Shown here piece by piece: positions 43,529 to 54,006 of a stretch of 64,000 bases of DNA. The first letter of the stretch is position 1. Each line of letters starts with the position of its first letter. Source of the DNA: a bacterium (GTDB lineage: Bacteria; UBA4055); contig JAKQBN010000049.1 in NCBI GenBank assembly GCA_029559475.1, positions 34,950-98,949 of the forward strand. The letters run 5' to 3'. Below the pieces are notes generated by a model. That model was not told the DNA's origin. It worked only from the letters and a program-made list of their open reading frames with translations, and made no database searches. A program made the translations under genes and the position numbers.

Positions 43529-44458
43529 ATGATTTCAGACTTCTATCACATACCTGTCCTGCAAAATGAAACGGCGCAGCTTCTTGTGACGGATAAGAAC
43601 GGCGTATATCTCGACTGCACGTTAGGCGGCGGAGGTCATGCGAAAAAGCTCCTGGAATCGATCTCGGAGAAAGGTTTCCTTCTCGGTATTGACCGCGATG
43701 AACAGGCGATCAAATACGCCGGTGAGTTTCTGAAAGGATTTAAGAATTTTAAAAGCGAGAAGATAAGTTTTTCAAGACTCAACGAACTCGATCAGATCGT
43801 TTTCGGAATGAAATTCGACGGGATACTATTAGATATCGGGGTATCATCTAAACAAATAGATGATCCGGAAAGGGGATTCGCTTATTCTGCCGACGGCGAA
43901 CTCGACATGAGAATGGACAGATCGGCAAAAATTTCCGCTTTTGACGTTATCAACGGCTACTGCGAACAGGAGCTTACCGATATTTTCTTCAGATACGGCG
44001 AAGAAAAGAATTCAAGAAAAATAGCTCGGAAGATCGTTCAGCAGCGGGATATTAAGCCGATAAAAACAACCCGGGAACTTGTTGATGCTGTCTCGTCAGT
44101 AATTTCCTCTAATTTCAGAACGAAGACGCTTTCAAGGATCTTCCAGGCCGTAAGAATTGAGGTCAACGGAGAGCTTGACGAGCTTATGTCAGTTCTTAAA
44201 TTCAGCCTCGAGATCCTCAAGCCGAACGGCAGAGCGGCGGTGATATCGTACCATTCGCTCGAGGACAGGATCGTCAAGCAGTTCATTACAGAATTTTCGA
44301 CAGGCTGCATATGCCCGAAAAATTTCCCTAAATGCATCTGCGGAAAAGTACCGGTCATCAGGAATCTGACCAAAAAGCCCGTATGCGCGTCCGAAGAGGA
44401 GATCGAAAAAAATTCAAGGGCAAGAAGCGCAAAATTAAGAGTTTATGAAAAAATTTAA
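43529..44458 (+). CDS. rsmH: 16S rRNA m4C1402 methyltransferase
   Basis: A 309-residue SAM-dependent methyltransferase of 16S rRNA in the decoding centre. Motif I is YLDCTLGGGGHAKKLL; further motifs are GILLDIGVSSKQIDDPERGF (landmark DIGVSSKQ), DMRMDR, TLSRIFQAVRIEVNGEL and ISYHSLEDRIVKQF. Full length. The reading frame overlaps the start of ftsL only if an upstream ATG is used; the preferred start at 44469 does not overlap. Confidence 0.96.
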   Translation: MISDFYHIPVLQNETAQLLVTDKNGVYLDCTLGGGGHAKKLLESISEKGFLLGIDRDEQAIKYAGEFLKGFKNFKSEKISFSRLNELDQIVFGMKFDGILLDIGVSSKQIDDPERGFAYSADGELDMRMDRSAKISAFDVINGYCEQELTDIFFRYGEEKNSRKIARKIVQQRDIKPIKTTRELVDAVSSVISSNFRTKTLSRIFQAVRIEVNGELDELMSVLKFSLEILKPNGRAAVISYHSLEDRIVKQFITEFSTGCICPKNFPKCICGKVPVIRNLTKKPVCASEEEIEKNSRARSAKLRVYEKI

Positions 44459-44468
44459 GGGAGGATAT

Positions 44469-44903
44469 ATGCCGTCCGAACAGTATGCGAGAGGTAACGG
44501 TGCGAAAGCATTAAAAAAGAGGTTCAATGTTTTCAGCAGGATCACAAAGTATGTTCCGCTTGCGCTTATAATTGCAACATACGTTATACTTCAGGCTCAG
44601 GTTAAGGCTGTTTCGAGAGAGAACAGCAGACTTTTATCTGAAAAGAACATTCTTAATGAGCAGCTCGAAAGATTGAATTCGGATTATGACAAGATGATCC
44701 CGTATGGTGAGATCAGGGACTATGCTGTAAACAGTTTGTCAATGAATTCATCTGCAAGCAACATCAGGACTTTTGCAGTACTTGACAAAGATAATATTTT
44801 CGAAAAGTCAAAAAGATCGGATCTTCCCGTTCTTTTTGAAACAGATTACGATCTGGCGTCAATAGAACTTCAGGAACCGGCCGAAACAAAAAAAGAGCAG
44901 TAA
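44469..44903 (+). CDS. ftsL: FtsL-like division protein
   Basis: A 144-residue bitopic protein at the ftsL position between rsmH and ftsI. A basic cytoplasmic N terminus is followed by a single membrane helix (YVPLALIIATYVILQAQV) and a coiled coil (SRENSRLLSEKNILNEQLERL). The C-terminal tail is acidic. The sequence is poorly conserved, as FtsL usually is, so the call rests on topology and place. The start is 44469, with GGGAGG 5 bases upstream, rather than 44445. Confidence 0.77.
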   Translation: MPSEQYARGNGAKALKKRFNVFSRITKYVPLALIIATYVILQAQVKAVSRENSRLLSEKNILNEQLERLNSDYDKMIPYGEIRDYAVNSLSMNSSASNIRTFAVLDKDNIFEKSKRSDLPVLFETDYDLASIELQEPAETKKEQ

Positions 44904-47075
44904 TTGATCAGAAAATCTTCCGGCATAGTCAAAAAAAACGATAAAACGGTCGATAAGAAATTAAGATCGAGAGTTCTATTTATAATAATTTTAAGTATAA
45001 TCGCTTATTCGGTAATAATCTCAAAATTATATATTGTTCAGGTAATGAACCACGATTATTACGCAAAAAAATATAAGGAACAGTCCAGGAGAAAAATAAC
45101 GTTATTTTCGCCCAAAGGAATAATCTACGACAGAAAATATCACAAGCTTGCTGAGAACATCGGCTTCAATCTGGCTTTCGGAATTAATACAAAATACGTT
45201 AAAAATAAAAAAGATCTTGCAAAGAGGATTTCCAACATAACCGGTGCGGATAGCGAAAGATATATGAAAGCGTTGAATTCAAAAACCGGTTTTGTATGGG
45301 TAGCCAACGATCTGACAGAAAAAGAGAGATCGCAGGTTCTCGGTATATTGACCGAAGAAGAAAGTTCAGCGGCTTCATTCGACGTAACTCCCAATAGAAT
45401 TTATCCGCAGGGTAAAACAGCCGGACAGATCCTCGGTTATATCGACATTGACGGGAAAGGTCTCAGCGGAATAGAAAAAGAGTACAGCGATAACCTTTCG
45501 GGTAAAGACGGTTGGGAATACATTTTTAAAGACGGGAAACAAAAAAAATCATTCGGGCCAGAATTGAATAAAAAAGATCCGGTACCCGGAAACAGCGTCG
45601 TACTTACAATAGACGATAATTATCAGACAATTGTGGAAGACGAGCTCGCAAAAGCGGTTACGGAATGGAAAGGCCAGAAGGGCGTTGCGATAGTAATGGA
45701 GCCTAATTCCGGCGAGATACTGGCTATGGCGAGTTATCCGGATTTTGATCCGAATAAACCGGGCGACTATGATCCTTTCGCGAGAAAAAATAAAGCTATA
45801 ACAGATTTTTACGAACCGGGCTCAACATTCAAAACTCTGTCCACAGCGATCTTATTTGAAGAGAACCTGGTGAATGAAACCGATATGTTCTTCTGCAGCA
45901 ACAACGGATACAGGATAGGATCAAGGGTCATTAAAGATTCACATAAGAATCCGGTTGAAAACATGAATTTCATGGACGTAATCGCGAATTCGAGCAACAT
46001 CGGGACACTTCAGGCTATGATGCGGCTTGATAAACAGAAGCATTATGAATATTTAAGAGATTTCGGGTTCGGCAATAAAACTGAAATAGGGCTTATCGGA
46101 GAAGTAAAAGGGTATCTTTTAAAACCGGGAAAGTGGAGCCAGACAACACAGCCTACTATAAGTTTCGGACAGGGTATAAGCGTAACACCGCTGCAGCTCG
46201 TAACTGCTTATGCGGCAATTGCAAACGGCGGAAATCTTGTTAAACCCATGATAGTAAAAGGGATAATTGACAAAGATAACAATATCGTAAAGAAATTCGA
46301 GCCCTTTAAAGTAAGAAGAGTGATAAGCCAGAAGACTTCCGAAAGAGTTAGAAAAGTTCTGCGTTACGTTGTAGAGAACGGAACAGGTAAAGGAGCAGAA
46401 ATACCGGGATTAAAGATAGGCGGAAAAACAGGCACATCCCAAAAAGTAGTTGCCGGAAGCTATTCGAAAAACTGCTACGATGCAAGTTTTATAGGTATGG
46501 TACCTTACGACGATCCTAAGCTGATATGCTATGTAATGGTAGATACTCCAAAAGGCTGTATATACGGAGGAACAGTATGCGCTCCTGCTTTCAGGAACAT
46601 TATAAAAAGGATCTACGATGAGAACAGGTCGAGATCTTTCTCTGATAATAAAAATGAATCGCTTATGATAGAAGTTCCGGATATAACCGGAATGAAAATA
46701 TCGGATGCGGAAGATATTCTTAAGTCTAAAGGTATAGTGTATAAAGTCGAAAGCGAATGTGATGTAATAGCATATCAGTCACAAAAACCGTTCAGCCTGA
46801 TAAAGAAGAGCGAATGTTTAATAATTTCAGGTAAAACAGATACCGCAACGAGAAAAGAGAAACTGAAACTGACGCCTTCGGTTACCAGCCTGTCATTAAG
46901 AGAGGCAGTTAAACTTCTGCACTCTCTCAATATTGAAACCGTCGTAGAAGGAAAAGGAAGCGTTTACAGACAATCGGCGTTAATAAAAGATGAACTGACG
47001 GGAGCGGAAAGATGCAGCCTTTTCTGCAGGCTGCCTATACCTGATAAAACGAAAAAACTTGCGATGAAGAAATAA
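44904..47075 (+). CDS. ftsI: Division-specific penicillin-binding protein with PASTA domains
   Basis: A 723-residue class B PBP (FtsI/PBP2x type) that cross-links septal peptidoglycan. One membrane helix near 25-46, then a dimerisation region (ITLFSPKGIIYDR), and the transpeptidase domain with SxxK (Ser307, GSTFKTLS), SxN (NSSNIG) and KTG (GGKTGTSQ). The C terminus has two PASTA-like repeats (EVPDITGMKISDAEDIL and LTPSVTSLSLREAVKLL), as in ftsI of several FCB and Firmicutes lineages. It starts with TTG immediately after the ftsL stop. Confidence 0.92.
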   Translation: MIRKSSGIVKKNDKTVDKKLRSRVLFIIILSIIAYSVIISKLYIVQVMNHDYYAKKYKEQSRRKITLFSPKGIIYDRKYHKLAENIGFNLAFGINTKYVKNKKDLAKRISNITGADSERYMKALNSKTGFVWVANDLTEKERSQVLGILTEEESSAASFDVTPNRIYPQGKTAGQILGYIDIDGKGLSGIEKEYSDNLSGKDGWEYIFKDGKQKKSFGPELNKKDPVPGNSVVLTIDDNYQTIVEDELAKAVTEWKGQKGVAIVMEPNSGEILAMASYPDFDPNKPGDYDPFARKNKAITDFYEPGSTFKTLSTAILFEENLVNETDMFFCSNNGYRIGSRVIKDSHKNPVENMNFMDVIANSSNIGTLQAMMRLDKQKHYEYLRDFGFGNKTEIGLIGEVKGYLLKPGKWSQTTQPTISFGQGISVTPLQLVTAYAAIANGGNLVKPMIVKGIIDKDNNIVKKFEPFKVRRVISQKTSERVRKVLRYVVENGTGKGAEIPGLKIGGKTGTSQKVVAGSYSKNCYDASFIGMVPYDDPKLICYVMVDTPKGCIYGGTVCAPAFRNIIKRIYDENRSRSFSDNKNESLMIEVPDITGMKISDAEDILKSKGIVYKVESECDVIAYQSQKPFSLIKKSECLIISGKTDTATRKEKLKLTPSVTSLSLREAVKLLHSLNIETVVEGKGSVYRQSALIKDELTGAERCSLFCRLPIPDKTKKLAMKK

Positions 47076-47076
47076 A

Positions 47077-48543
47077 ATGAAACTGAGCGTTCTGCTTGAC
47101 AGAATTAAATATTCGGATGTTCAGAATTATAAAGATCAAGAGATCGGGCACGTGATCTCGGATTCTAGAGAGAAATTCAGAAATTCGCTTTTCATAGCTG
47201 TAAAGGGCTTAACAAGCGACGGGGCGGAGTTCGCTTCCGATGCAGTAAATTCGGGAGCAGTTGCAGTAATATACGAGACTGAAATAACAAAAATGCTGCC
47301 CGGAATAGTATATATTAAAGTAGAAAACGCAAGGCTGATCCAGTCTCTCGCCGCAGGGCTCGTTTACGGCGAACCGTCAAAAAAGATAAACCTGACCGGA
47401 ATAACGGGAACCAACGGCAAAACGTCATCAGCTTATATATACAGGCACATACTTAACAACAACAACATTAAATGTTGTCTTCTGGGCACGACCGAATATG
47501 ATCTGGGCAAAAGAATATTCACGCCCGTAAGAACGACTCCGGACGCGGTCTTTCTTCAGAGATATTTTAAGGAAATAGCGGATTCAGGGGCAAAACACGC
47601 AGTTATGGAAGTGTCATCTCATGCTTTAAGCCTGAACAGAGTCGAAAATATCTCCTTTGACGCGGCAGTATTTACCAATCTTACCCAGGACCATCTGGAT
47701 TTTCATCATACAATGGATGAATACGCAAATGCGAAATCTTCTCTTTTTTCAAAGCATCTTAAAAAAGACGGACTTTCTGTCATCAATGCTGATGACAAAT
47801 ATTCAGGCATGATGAAAAGATCTGCCGCATACGCCGTAAGAACGTTCGCAGAAAAAGATAATTTAGCAGATTTGAAAGTTAAAAGCATCGAATACTGTCC
47901 GGCCGGCATGGAAATAATCTACCAATACGGCAGAACTACATTCGCGGTCAGGACGAACATTACCGGAAGATTTCAGGCGATGAACATTGCCGGAGCGATT
48001 CTGTGCGCGTTGAGTGCGGGGCTGGATACAGAAGATATAATTAGAGCTTTTAAAAGGCCGCTGTTCATTCCCGGGAGAATGGAAAAAGTATATGAGGACA
48101 ATTTTTCCGTCATAATCGATTACGCTCACACTCCTGACGCGCTCGAAAGGGCTATTAACACCATTATCGAGTTCAAAAAAGGCAAACTCATCACCGTATT
48201 CGGATGTGGCGGCAACAGAGATCAGGAAAAACGTCCGCTAATGGGAGACATTTCAGCGTCATTATCTGATTATACTATCATAACAAGCGACAATCCGAGA
48301 GATGAAGATCCCGAAGAAATTATTAAAGCGATACGTTCGGGCATAAAAAACGGGAAATATGAAGCTATCTCCGACAGACTTGAAGCTATAAAAAAAGCAA
48401 TCGGAATTGCCGGTGACGATGATATCGTGCTTATCGCAGGAAAGGGGCACGAAAATTATCAGGAGATAAAAGGAGTGAAATATCCTTTTTCCGACAAAAC
48501 ATCAGTATTGAATCTATTGGAACGGCAAAATGGTCAGACTTAG
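47077..48543 (+). CDS. murE: UDP-MurNAc-tripeptide synthetase (MurE), probably meso-DAP
   Basis: A 488-residue Mur ligase. P-loop GITGTNGKTSS; the third-residue selectivity motif is DNPRDEDP, and DNPR marks meso-diaminopimelate ligases, so the wall should be DAP type. The carbamylated lysine region and GKGHENYQEI near the C terminus are present. It overlaps murF by 14 bases. Intact. Confidence 0.94.
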   Translation: MKLSVLLDRIKYSDVQNYKDQEIGHVISDSREKFRNSLFIAVKGLTSDGAEFASDAVNSGAVAVIYETEITKMLPGIVYIKVENARLIQSLAAGLVYGEPSKKINLTGITGTNGKTSSAYIYRHILNNNNIKCCLLGTTEYDLGKRIFTPVRTTPDAVFLQRYFKEIADSGAKHAVMEVSSHALSLNRVENISFDAAVFTNLTQDHLDFHHTMDEYANAKSSLFSKHLKKDGLSVINADDKYSGMMKRSAAYAVRTFAEKDNLADLKVKSIEYCPAGMEIIYQYGRTTFAVRTNITGRFQAMNIAGAILCALSAGLDTEDIIRAFKRPLFIPGRMEKVYEDNFSVIIDYAHTPDALERAINTIIEFKKGKLITVFGCGGNRDQEKRPLMGDISASLSDYTIITSDNPRDEDPEEIIKAIRSGIKNGKYEAISDRLEAIKKAIGIAGDDDIVLIAGKGHENYQEIKGVKYPFSDKTSVLNLLERQNGQT

Positions 48544-49852
48544 CGAACTATTAAAAGTATCAGGCATAACCGGATACGAAAACGTTGACAGAAACGCTTT
48601 AGTTTCAGGAGGAAAAACAGATTCCAGGCTGATAGGCAGCGGAGATATCTATTTCGCATTTAAGGGCCAGAATACTGATGGACATGATTTTGTTCCGCAG
48701 TGCTCAGAAAAAGGCATGGCTGCCGCTGTTGTTGACAAAGATTATAAGAACTCAGGGGAATTCCCTGTAATATACAGCTCTGATGTAGAAAAGACTCTCG
48801 GAGAATTCGCTTCGGCATGGAGAAAACTGCATAAAGCCAAGATCATCGGAATAACCGGAACCAACGGCAAGACAACGACGAAAGAGATCCTGTCGAAGAT
48901 ACTTTCGTCAAAATTCAATTTGATATCGACATTTAAGAACTACAATAATCAGATAGGCGTTCCGCTTACTCTGCTTTCTATCAAAGACGATACAGAGATC
49001 GCCATAGTTGAATTGGGCACCAATCATCAGGGTGAAATAGAATATCTTGCAAACCTTTCCGATCCGGATACCGGCATAATTACCAACATTGGCGAAGGTC
49101 ATCTTGAATTCTTTAAAGATAAAAAAGGCGTTTATCTGGAAAAAAGCAGCCTGTACGAATATCTTTATAAAAAAGGCGGCAGAATATTCGTAAATACAGA
49201 CGACGAATTTTTACGTGAGTGGAAAAAAGGGAATATAACGACTTTCGGCTTTAAAAATTCGCCGGACATCACATTCGAAAACGTGAAACTTAACGGAAAA
49301 GGGTTCCCTGAATTCAGCTTTAATGGTTTACCGGCTTCTCTGGCAGTACCGGGAATACTGAATCTGAAGAACGCGCTCGCTGCAGCTGCAATAGCCTGCG
49401 GATTCGGAATGAGCGCTATTGAAATTACCGCCGCTCTAAGTCAGTACAGATCGTCCGATAAAAGATACGAGCTTGTCAGATATAAGAATTCAGATGTTAT
49501 CCTTGACTGCTATAACGCAAATCCGACCTCTATGGAGAATTTTTTAAACGACATTTCACTTATGGGTAAAGATTTTGTGCTGGTTCTTGGCGATATGCTC
49601 GAACTCGGAGGCGCATCCGCAGATTCCCATAAAAGGATCATTTCTGCTGCTGCCAAGATCGGGTTCAGACATGTTTATTTATATGGCGGCGAAATGAAGA
49701 AAGCTCTTGGTTCAGAACATCCCGGATCATCTGTTGAGCATATCGAAAATCTCGGGCTGCTTAAATCAGAATTCGACAAAGTTGCTTCTGAAGGCGCGAG
49801 AATAGCCGTAAAAGGATCGAGAGGAATGAAACTGGAAAAATTAATGGAATAG
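48530..49852 (+). CDS. murF: UDP-MurNAc-pentapeptide synthetase
   Basis: A 440-residue ligase that adds D-Ala-D-Ala. P-loop GITGTNGKTTTKEIL, then ELGTNHQGEIEYLA and the C-terminal DCYNANPTSMENFL and LGDMLELG motifs typical of MurF. It overlaps murE, giving translational coupling. Note that mraY and murD, which usually follow, are absent; ftsW comes next. Confidence 0.95.
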   Translation: MVRLSELLKVSGITGYENVDRNALVSGGKTDSRLIGSGDIYFAFKGQNTDGHDFVPQCSEKGMAAAVVDKDYKNSGEFPVIYSSDVEKTLGEFASAWRKLHKAKIIGITGTNGKTTTKEILSKILSSKFNLISTFKNYNNQIGVPLTLLSIKDDTEIAIVELGTNHQGEIEYLANLSDPDTGIITNIGEGHLEFFKDKKGVYLEKSSLYEYLYKKGGRIFVNTDDEFLREWKKGNITTFGFKNSPDITFENVKLNGKGFPEFSFNGLPASLAVPGILNLKNALAAAAIACGFGMSAIEITAALSQYRSSDKRYELVRYKNSDVILDCYNANPTSMENFLNDISLMGKDFVLVLGDMLELGGASADSHKRIISAAAKIGFRHVYLYGGEMKKALGSEHPGSSVEHIENLGLLKSEFDKVASEGARIAVKGSRGMKLEKLME

Positions 49853-49855
49853 ATC

Positions 49856-50974
49856 ATGCTTACAAGACAAGCTACTGATGAAGGCACAACATACGATTTT
49901 CTGCTTCTCGCAATGGTTTTTATACTTCTGGTATTCGGTTCCATTATGGTCATGAGCGCGGGATCGTTCATAGCGGCTGAGAAATTCAATAACGATAATT
50001 ACTTTATATCAAGCCAGTTAAAGAACGCATTTATCGCGCTGGCGGCATTTATTGCGGGAATGACACTTAATTATAAAATCTACAACAGTAAAATACTTAT
50101 GTACAGCGGAATGGCGGTAACAGTACTTGCGCTTGCTTATCTGCTTATATCAAATCATGGAGAGAGCATTAAAGGCGCGAAAAGATGGATCTTCGGATTC
50201 CAGCCTTCGGAGATAGCGAAGAACATGATAGTTTTCTATTTCGCCTACAGCCTTGATAAGTACAGGGATGTATTAGATAAATTTCTTAAGGGTTACGTGT
50301 TTCATCTTGTTATACTATGTGCGATCGTGGGAATGGTCTTTTTACAGCCGGCCTTTTCGACATCCATGATGATATTCGCGATAGGGTATTCTATGTTCTA
50401 TGTCGCCGGAATGAAGCTGAAACATCTTCTCTCATCGATGCTTCTTTTAATACCCGTCATTATAGCTGTCGCGATAATGCAGCCTTACAGAATGGACAGG
50501 ATCAAGACCTTCTTTGAGCCTGATAACGACATTTCAGGAAAAGGCTGGCAGGTCGAACAGTCCTTAATAGGTTTCGGGAACGGCGGTATAGACGGCGTAG
50601 GACTCGGCGAATCAAGGCAGAAGGAATTCTATCTGCCGGAACCTCACAATGATTTTATATTTTCGATAATCGGAGACGAGCTCGGTATTATCGGAACGGC
50701 ACTTCTGGTACTATGCTATATTGTTATAATGCTCAGAGGGTTCAGGATAGCTTCACGAGCCCCGGATTATTACGGGTTCATACTCGCTTCGGGGATCACT
50801 TTAACCATACTGATATATTCAGTATTTAATATGTGCATCACTCTCGGGCTTGTGCCGCCGACGGGACTTCCGCTTCCGCTCGTAAGCTATGGGGGAACAT
50901 CTCTTATTATGACTATGTTCAGCATGGGAGTTCTTTTAAACATATCATATAAAAGTAAAACGGACGCATCCTGA
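49856..50974 (+). CDS. ftsW: Lipid II polymerase FtsW (SEDS family)
   Basis: A 372-residue SEDS protein with about ten membrane helices. It starts with YDFLLLAMVFILLVFGSIMVMSA. The conserved loop has GWQVEQSLIGFGNGGIDGVGLG and LPEPHNDFIFSIIGDELG, then PLPLVSYGGTS in the last helices. It polymerises septal glycan together with FtsI. Confidence 0.95.
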   Translation: MLTRQATDEGTTYDFLLLAMVFILLVFGSIMVMSAGSFIAAEKFNNDNYFISSQLKNAFIALAAFIAGMTLNYKIYNSKILMYSGMAVTVLALAYLLISNHGESIKGAKRWIFGFQPSEIAKNMIVFYFAYSLDKYRDVLDKFLKGYVFHLVILCAIVGMVFLQPAFSTSMMIFAIGYSMFYVAGMKLKHLLSSMLLLIPVIIAVAIMQPYRMDRIKTFFEPDNDISGKGWQVEQSLIGFGNGGIDGVGLGESRQKEFYLPEPHNDFIFSIIGDELGIIGTALLVLCYIVIMLRGFRIASRAPDYYGFILASGITLTILIYSVFNMCITLGLVPPTGLPLPLVSYGGTSLIMTMFSMGVLLNISYKSKTDAS

Positions 50975-50975
50975 A

Positions 50976-52352
50976 ATGTTTGAACTAAAGCCTAATATGA
51001 AACTGCATTTTATAGGCATCGGCGGAGCCGGAATGCTTCCTTTAGCTGTATATTCCAGAGATCTCGGGTATTTTGTTGCCGGATCGGATCTCAGCGATGA
51101 GAATTTTCATATTTTAAGAAGTGCAGGTATAAATCCGGAAAAGGGGAATCCGGGCGTAGCGGCTGATACAGATCTTGTGATATACAGTTCGGCGGTGAAA
51201 GACGACAACGAGGAGATGATATCGGCGAAGAAGCTGAACATCCCCAGAATAAAGAGAGCGGAGTTTTTAGGCCTTATAACAAAATATAAACATTCTGTAC
51301 TTGTAAGCGGTTCTCACGGTAAAAGCACTACGAGCGCGATGCTCGCCGACATTCTCAACGGTTACGAAAAGATCAACGCGACGGCATTAGTCGGAGCAGA
51401 GACTGTGAGTAAGAATTCAAATTATTATAAGGGCAGCGGAGAACACGTAATACTCGAGGCGGATGAGTACGACAGAAGCTTTCTGAAACTGTTTCCTTCC
51501 GATCTTATAATACTGAACATTGATGACGATCATATGGACATTTACGGCGACATCGAAGGTCTGAAAAAGGCTTTCACAGAGCTTACCGGCAGGCTGAAAG
51601 AAGATTCAATTCTAATCTATAACGGAGATGATGAAGCTGTAGTTCAGGCAGTATCTGAGCATACGGGAAGAAAGGTTTCATACGGCTTAAACGACGGATG
51701 TATTTACCGCGCAAAGGAGATCGAATTTAAGGATTTTTCCACAAGATTCATTTTTACAAAAAACGGTTCGCCGGTAACTGATCTGAATTATTATTATTCA
51801 GGAATTCATAACGTATATAATATGCTTGCATCGGCGGCTCTTTTATCGGAATACGGCATAGACGGAAAAATCATATCGGAATTAGCGCTAAAATTCAAAG
51901 GGGTAAAGAGAAGGCAGGAGATCATTTTCAGAAATGACGATTACATACTGATTGACGATTACGGTCATCATCCGTCCGAAGTGAGAAGTTCGTTAAATAA
52001 TCTCAGGCTTAATCACAGCGGAAGAATGATCGTAATGTTCCAGCCGCATCTGTATTCCAGGACAAAATATCATTCAAAAGGATTCGCCGAAAGCTTTAAC
52101 GATGCGGATATAGTGCTCATATCACAAATATATCCGGCGAGAGAGAAATTCGATCCGTCTGTTTCTGGCAAGAACATTTATATGGATATGAACGAGACCG
52201 AACGCAGAAAAACGACGGTGTTCGACAATTTTGACGATCTTTACCTGATGCTCAAAAGAGACATGAAGCCGGGCGATCTGATCGTGAGCATGGGCGCGGG
52301 CGAGATTAATAAACTTCTTTATAAACTTAAGAAAGAGCTGGGGAATAAGTGA
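50976..52352 (+). CDS. murC: UDP-MurNAc-L-alanine ligase
   Basis: A 458-residue ligase that adds L-Ala. It opens with HFIGIGGAGMLPLA, has the P-loop VSGSHGKSTTSAM, EADEYDRSF and the C-terminal YGHHPSEVRSSL and GAGEIN motifs. Its TGA overlaps the murB GTG as GTGA. Confidence 0.95.
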   Translation: MFELKPNMKLHFIGIGGAGMLPLAVYSRDLGYFVAGSDLSDENFHILRSAGINPEKGNPGVAADTDLVIYSSAVKDDNEEMISAKKLNIPRIKRAEFLGLITKYKHSVLVSGSHGKSTTSAMLADILNGYEKINATALVGAETVSKNSNYYKGSGEHVILEADEYDRSFLKLFPSDLIILNIDDDHMDIYGDIEGLKKAFTELTGRLKEDSILIYNGDDEAVVQAVSEHTGRKVSYGLNDGCIYRAKEIEFKDFSTRFIFTKNGSPVTDLNYYYSGIHNVYNMLASAALLSEYGIDGKIISELALKFKGVKRRQEIIFRNDDYILIDDYGHHPSEVRSSLNNLRLNHSGRMIVMFQPHLYSRTKYHSKGFAESFNDADIVLISQIYPAREKFDPSVSGKNIYMDMNETERRKTTVFDNFDDLYLMLKRDMKPGDLIVSMGAGEINKLLYKLKKELGNK

Positions 52353-53254
52353 ACGTTTTAGATAAAATAAAACAGGCCTGCAGAACCGTACTGACCGGTG
52401 AACCGATGAGCAAGCACACTTATTATAAGATAGGCGGTCCGGCGGACATGTATGCCGCGCCGGAAAGCGTCGAAGAGCTTAAAAATGTTATTCAGATATG
52501 CAGGCAGTATAAAACTGATTATTTTATGCTTGGCAACGGATCGAACATTCTGGTCTCTGACAACGGATTCAGAGGCTGCGTGATCGACACTTCAGCAAAA
52601 TTTAAAAGCATATCCGTTTCGGACGGGGTTATAAGCGCAGAGGCCGGATGCACTATGAATAAGATAGCAAAAACTGCATTAAAATATTCTCTTACAGGAT
52701 TTGAGGAGCTTGCAGGCGTACCGGGAACGATAGGCGGCGCATTAGTAATGAACGCGGGATGTTACGGAAAAGAAATATCAGAAGTAGTATCAGAAGCTGA
52801 AATACTTGACAACGGGTCGATAATGACTATTAAAAGACCCGAAATGATCTTTGGGTACAGGGAATCAAGCCTGAGATCAAGGATCATAGTTTCAGCAAAG
52901 ATCAGGCTTGTGAAAGGAATTAAGCAGGATATCGAGGAAAAAATGAATGAAATTCAGGCGAAAAGAAAGAGCAGTCAGCCTCTGCATCTTCCCTCATGCG
53001 GATCTGTTTTCAAACGTCCTGAAGGACATTTTGCGGGTCGTCTCATTGAAGACTGCGGACTAAAAGGAAAATCAATAGGCGGCGCTATGGTATCCAATAT
53101 GCACGCGGGTTTTATCGTGAATTCAGGCGGCGCGACAGCTTCGGACGTAGCAGAACTGATAAGAGTAATTAAAGATAAAGTCTATAACAGAACCGGCATC
53201 AGGCTCAAAGAGGAAGTGATCTATGTAGGTTTTTCAAAGGAAGATCTGAAATGA
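52349..53254 (+). CDS. murB: UDP-N-acetylenolpyruvoylglucosamine reductase
   Basis: A 301-residue FAD enzyme that makes UDP-MurNAc. Motifs: KHTYYKIGGPADMYA, LGNGSNILVSDNGFRG, ELAGVPGTIGGALVMNAGCYG and the catalytic Ser in PSCGSVFKRPEG. It starts with GTG in GTGA overlap with murC. The type is the shorter (non-E. coli) form. Confidence 0.94.
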   Translation: MNVLDKIKQACRTVLTGEPMSKHTYYKIGGPADMYAAPESVEELKNVIQICRQYKTDYFMLGNGSNILVSDNGFRGCVIDTSAKFKSISVSDGVISAEAGCTMNKIAKTALKYSLTGFEELAGVPGTIGGALVMNAGCYGKEISEVVSEAEILDNGSIMTIKRPEMIFGYRESSLRSRIIVSAKIRLVKGIKQDIEEKMNEIQAKRKSSQPLHLPSCGSVFKRPEGHFAGRLIEDCGLKGKSIGGAMVSNMHAGFIVNSGGATASDVAELIRVIKDKVYNRTGIRLKEEVIYVGFSKEDLK

Positions 53255-54006
53255 ATTTCTTTAAAAGACTATATGAAAAACTCAAAACGGCGGTTATGTG
53301 GCTGCTGCTTCTGACAGGATCGGTGCTGATTCTTGTGTCCGCTTTCTATCTGTTCTCTCTTTATAGAAGCACGGATATCTTCGATCTAAAAAAGATCGTC
53401 GTTAAAGACACGAGGATACTTGACAGCGATAAAGTGATCGGGATTTCCGGGATCAAAAAAGGAACAAGGATAATGGATATTGACAGAGAATCGGCTGTCA
53501 AAAAGCTCAATAAATCGCTTTACATCGAAAATTCGAAGATCACGCTTCTGTATCCTTCAACAATTATTATTGAAATTATCGAAATCGAACCTCTTGCGTA
53601 TGTCAAATCGGACGGGATACTTAAATATGTGGACAGCTCGGGCAATATTCTCGGACCCGCAAAGGCCGCAGGCGGTTACGATCTGCCCATCATTAATTCT
53701 GAGGGCATGAAAAAGACCGTCGAGTTTCTGAATTATGCAAAAAATTCAAGTCCTCTGGCTTATCATCAGATATCCGAAGCTGATCATACAGAAAAGGGAA
53801 TAGAGCTTTATCTAAACAATTCAAGTACAAGGGTGATCATAGGTGATGAATGTTTGAAAAAAAAGATCGTTATTCTTGAAAGCTTCATAAAGGAAGAGTA
53901 CGGCAACATACCGTTCGGAAGGGTCGATTATATAGATCTCAGGTTCGACGGCCAGGTCGTAATGAAAGAGTTCAGTATGGCTGATAATAAATCCGGAGAG
54001 TTGTAA
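53251..54006 (+). CDS. ftsQ: Cell division protein FtsQ
   Basis: A 251-residue bitopic protein with one N-terminal membrane helix (VMWLLLLTGSVLILVSAFYLF) and a periplasmic POTRA domain (FDLKKIVVKDTRILDSDKV...GIKKGTRIMDI). The domain order and position before ftsA fit FtsQ/DivIB. ATGA overlaps the murB stop. GGAAG precedes the ATG. Confidence 0.88.
   Translation: MNFFKRLYEKLKTAVMWLLLLTGSVLILVSAFYLFSLYRSTDIFDLKKIVVKDTRILDSDKVIGISGIKKGTRIMDIDRESAVKKLNKSLYIENSKITLLYPSTIIIEIIEIEPLAYVKSDGILKYVDSSGNILGPAKAAGGYDLPIINSEGMKKTVEFLNYAKNSSPLAYHQISEADHTEKGIELYLNNSSTRVIIGDECLKKKIVILESFIKEEYGNIPFGRVDYIDLRFDGQVVMKEFSMADNKSGEL

Noticed and set aside
44445..44468. Upstream ftsL start overlapping rsmH
   Set aside because: The strong GGGAGG site directs the ribosome to ATG 44469.
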